Assembly (NCBI RefSeq): GCF_013402815.2
Contig: NZ_CP058601.1
Span: forward strand, 2,480,001 to 2,544,000
Reading direction: 5' to 3'
Length of the DNA: 64,000 bases
Source of the DNA: Natrinema halophilum
GTDB lineage: Archaea > Halobacteriota > Halobacteria > Halobacteriales > Natrialbaceae
Of this stretch, positions 63,220-64,000 are shown piece by piece; within the stretch, counting starts at the first letter, position 1, and every line of letters starts with the position of its first letter. The notes beneath the pieces are model-generated. The model was not told the DNA's origin and did not search any database. It was given only the letters and a program-made list of their open reading frames with translations. The position numbers and the translations under genes are program-made.

Positions 63220-63499
63220 ATCTACATCCACAGGAGGGGGTGGCTTAGAACCAACGCCTCTCGTTTCTGGAGCGCAGACTGTGCGTTGAGCACATCGCGG
63301 GTTCAATACCGTCCGACGGGTATGAAATGGTTACCCGGTCGTCCGGTATGATTCGTTGAACGACATCGACGATATTCGCTCGGTATAGAAAGCCACAACC
63401 AACATCGGCGATGCCAAAACCGATCGTCGAAACGAACTCCTGATCCCTGTTGCACTAACAGCGTTCTCCCGCCACTACGAGCAAGCCAATTCAGAACTC

Positions 63500-64000
63500 T
63501 CACACCGTGTCTGACAACTGGCCGCCGACCGTCTCTGTGAACGTGATGTCGGTCCCAGAGAATTTGATGGCCCACCGGGCAACGACACCTGTTTCGACGG
63601 CGATCCACTCGAGTTGACCGTCCTGAGTAAAGTACCACAGGTCAGGTGATCCGTGAGCTTTCGCTGTACTCTTTAGATCACCAACCGGACCTTGTTCGAC
63701 ACGTGACTCGAGGATGTCGATGTGGTATTTGCGGAACTGAATCTGCAAATTGCCATAGTAGTGCACTCGGAGATCTCAGTCGCCACGCGAGAGCCACTCA
63801 ACGTGCTGGTGTGTGGATCTGTTGGATCGGTTGCCGTCCCGTTCACCGGGATCACTGTACGGACCTGCACCGAAACGTCGGAACCTGGTTCAACCGGGAC
63901 CCCGTCTCGAATCTCGAGGGGTTTGTCGTCGACGGTCCGTGACTGATCGGGTTGCAGGGCCCGAGCCTCGTCGAGCCCTACGCAGGTCGTGTTCGACGAC
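63500..64000 (-). pseudogene. Frame-disrupted gene, 5' part outside window
   Basis: Reading leftwards from the window end, one frame is open to 63673 and looks coding as far as about 63775 (VDDKPLEIRDGVPVEPGSDV, VRTVIPVNGTATDPTDP). After that a second frame, offset by one base, continues credibly to a TGA at 63500 (HYYGNLQIQFRKYHIDILES, WIAVETGVVARWAIKFSGTD). The second frame has a TGA at 63776-63778, so a single indel at about 63745-63776 would join them. It may be a pseudogene, a sequencing error or phase variation. Beta-rich, cell-surface-like composition; family unknown. Confidence 0.55.

Noticed and set aside
63220-63306. N-terminal extension of the BrxE-like protein
   Set aside because: Pro/Arg/Cys-rich sequence unlike the acidic body; the internal ATG at 63219 fits better.
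63241-63330. tRNA-like sequence (GCGGGTTCAATACC) upstream of brxE
   Set aside because: Only a T-arm-like stretch is present. No acceptor stem, D arm or anticodon arm can be paired, so neither a tRNA nor an att fragment is supported.

Overview
The window comes from a halophilic archaeon (Halobacteria), and the gene content would fit the Natrialbaceae. The DNA is GC-rich and the proteins are strikingly acidic. Several genes have a TATA-like box about 25-30 nt before the start codon and no Shine-Dalgarno, as in leaderless haloarchaeal transcripts. Typical haloarchaeal families are present: two HTH_10 (Bat-type) regulators, DUF5809/DUF5810, DUF5518, F420 enzymes, an archaeal SUI1 factor, NOG1 and a transglutaminase/DUF58/MoxR set. 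Genus-level placement is inference.

Layout. 1-2.1 kb: the end of an ABC exporter operon. 2.2-11.5 kb: housekeeping and accessory enzymes (two peptidases, an SDR, DUF892, RimI, DUF5810-DUF5809, a NUDIX enzyme, a rhodanese, aIF1). 11.7-16.1 kb: a MoxR/DUF58/transglutaminase operon. 16.3-19.6 kb: a cold-shock protein, a zinc ribbon, a small membrane protein and an F420 pair (cofE plus an F420-type oxidoreductase). 19.6-23.4 kb: hyuA-hyuB. 23.6-33.3 kb: small enzymes, a NUDIX/eIF2B-like fusion, EngB, NOG1, membrane proteins and a 112-bp imperfect inverted repeat. 34-37 kb: a 46-codon gene, a helical DNA-binding-like protein, tRNA-Lys with a degenerate copy of its 3' end, an HTH_10 regulator and a hydrolase. 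37.6-45.7 kb: a redox/electrophile-stress neighbourhood with two DoxX proteins, two HxlR-like regulators, an FMN reductase, an MFS pump, AzlCD, a glutathionyl-hydroquinone reductase-like protein and a DsbA-like protein. Two of its operons share an almost identical ~60-bp upstream element.

48-63.2 kb holds the most notable content, a complete BREX phage-defence locus. It reads leftwards as brxE-like, brxA, brxB, brxC, a 58-codon ORF, pglX, a 47-codon ORF whose stop overlaps the pglZ start, and pglZ. An oppositely oriented 100-codon gene follows, then brxL. BrxL marks type 1 BREX, whereas BrxE is known from type 6, so this is a mixed architecture with up to three unassigned small proteins. The locus is visibly more AT-rich than its surroundings. 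A 4 x 45-bp tandem repeat lies on its brxL side, and a frame-disrupted gene running off the window lies on its brxE side.

How the genes work together. In BREX, PglX is expected to methylate host DNA as the self mark. BrxC, BrxL, PglZ, BrxA and BrxB are needed for blocking phage replication. The 37.6-45.7 kb genes look like a thiol/quinone stress response under HxlR-type control. The MoxR operon probably assembles or matures cell-envelope proteins. All functions are read from sequence motifs and family knowledge; no database search was run.
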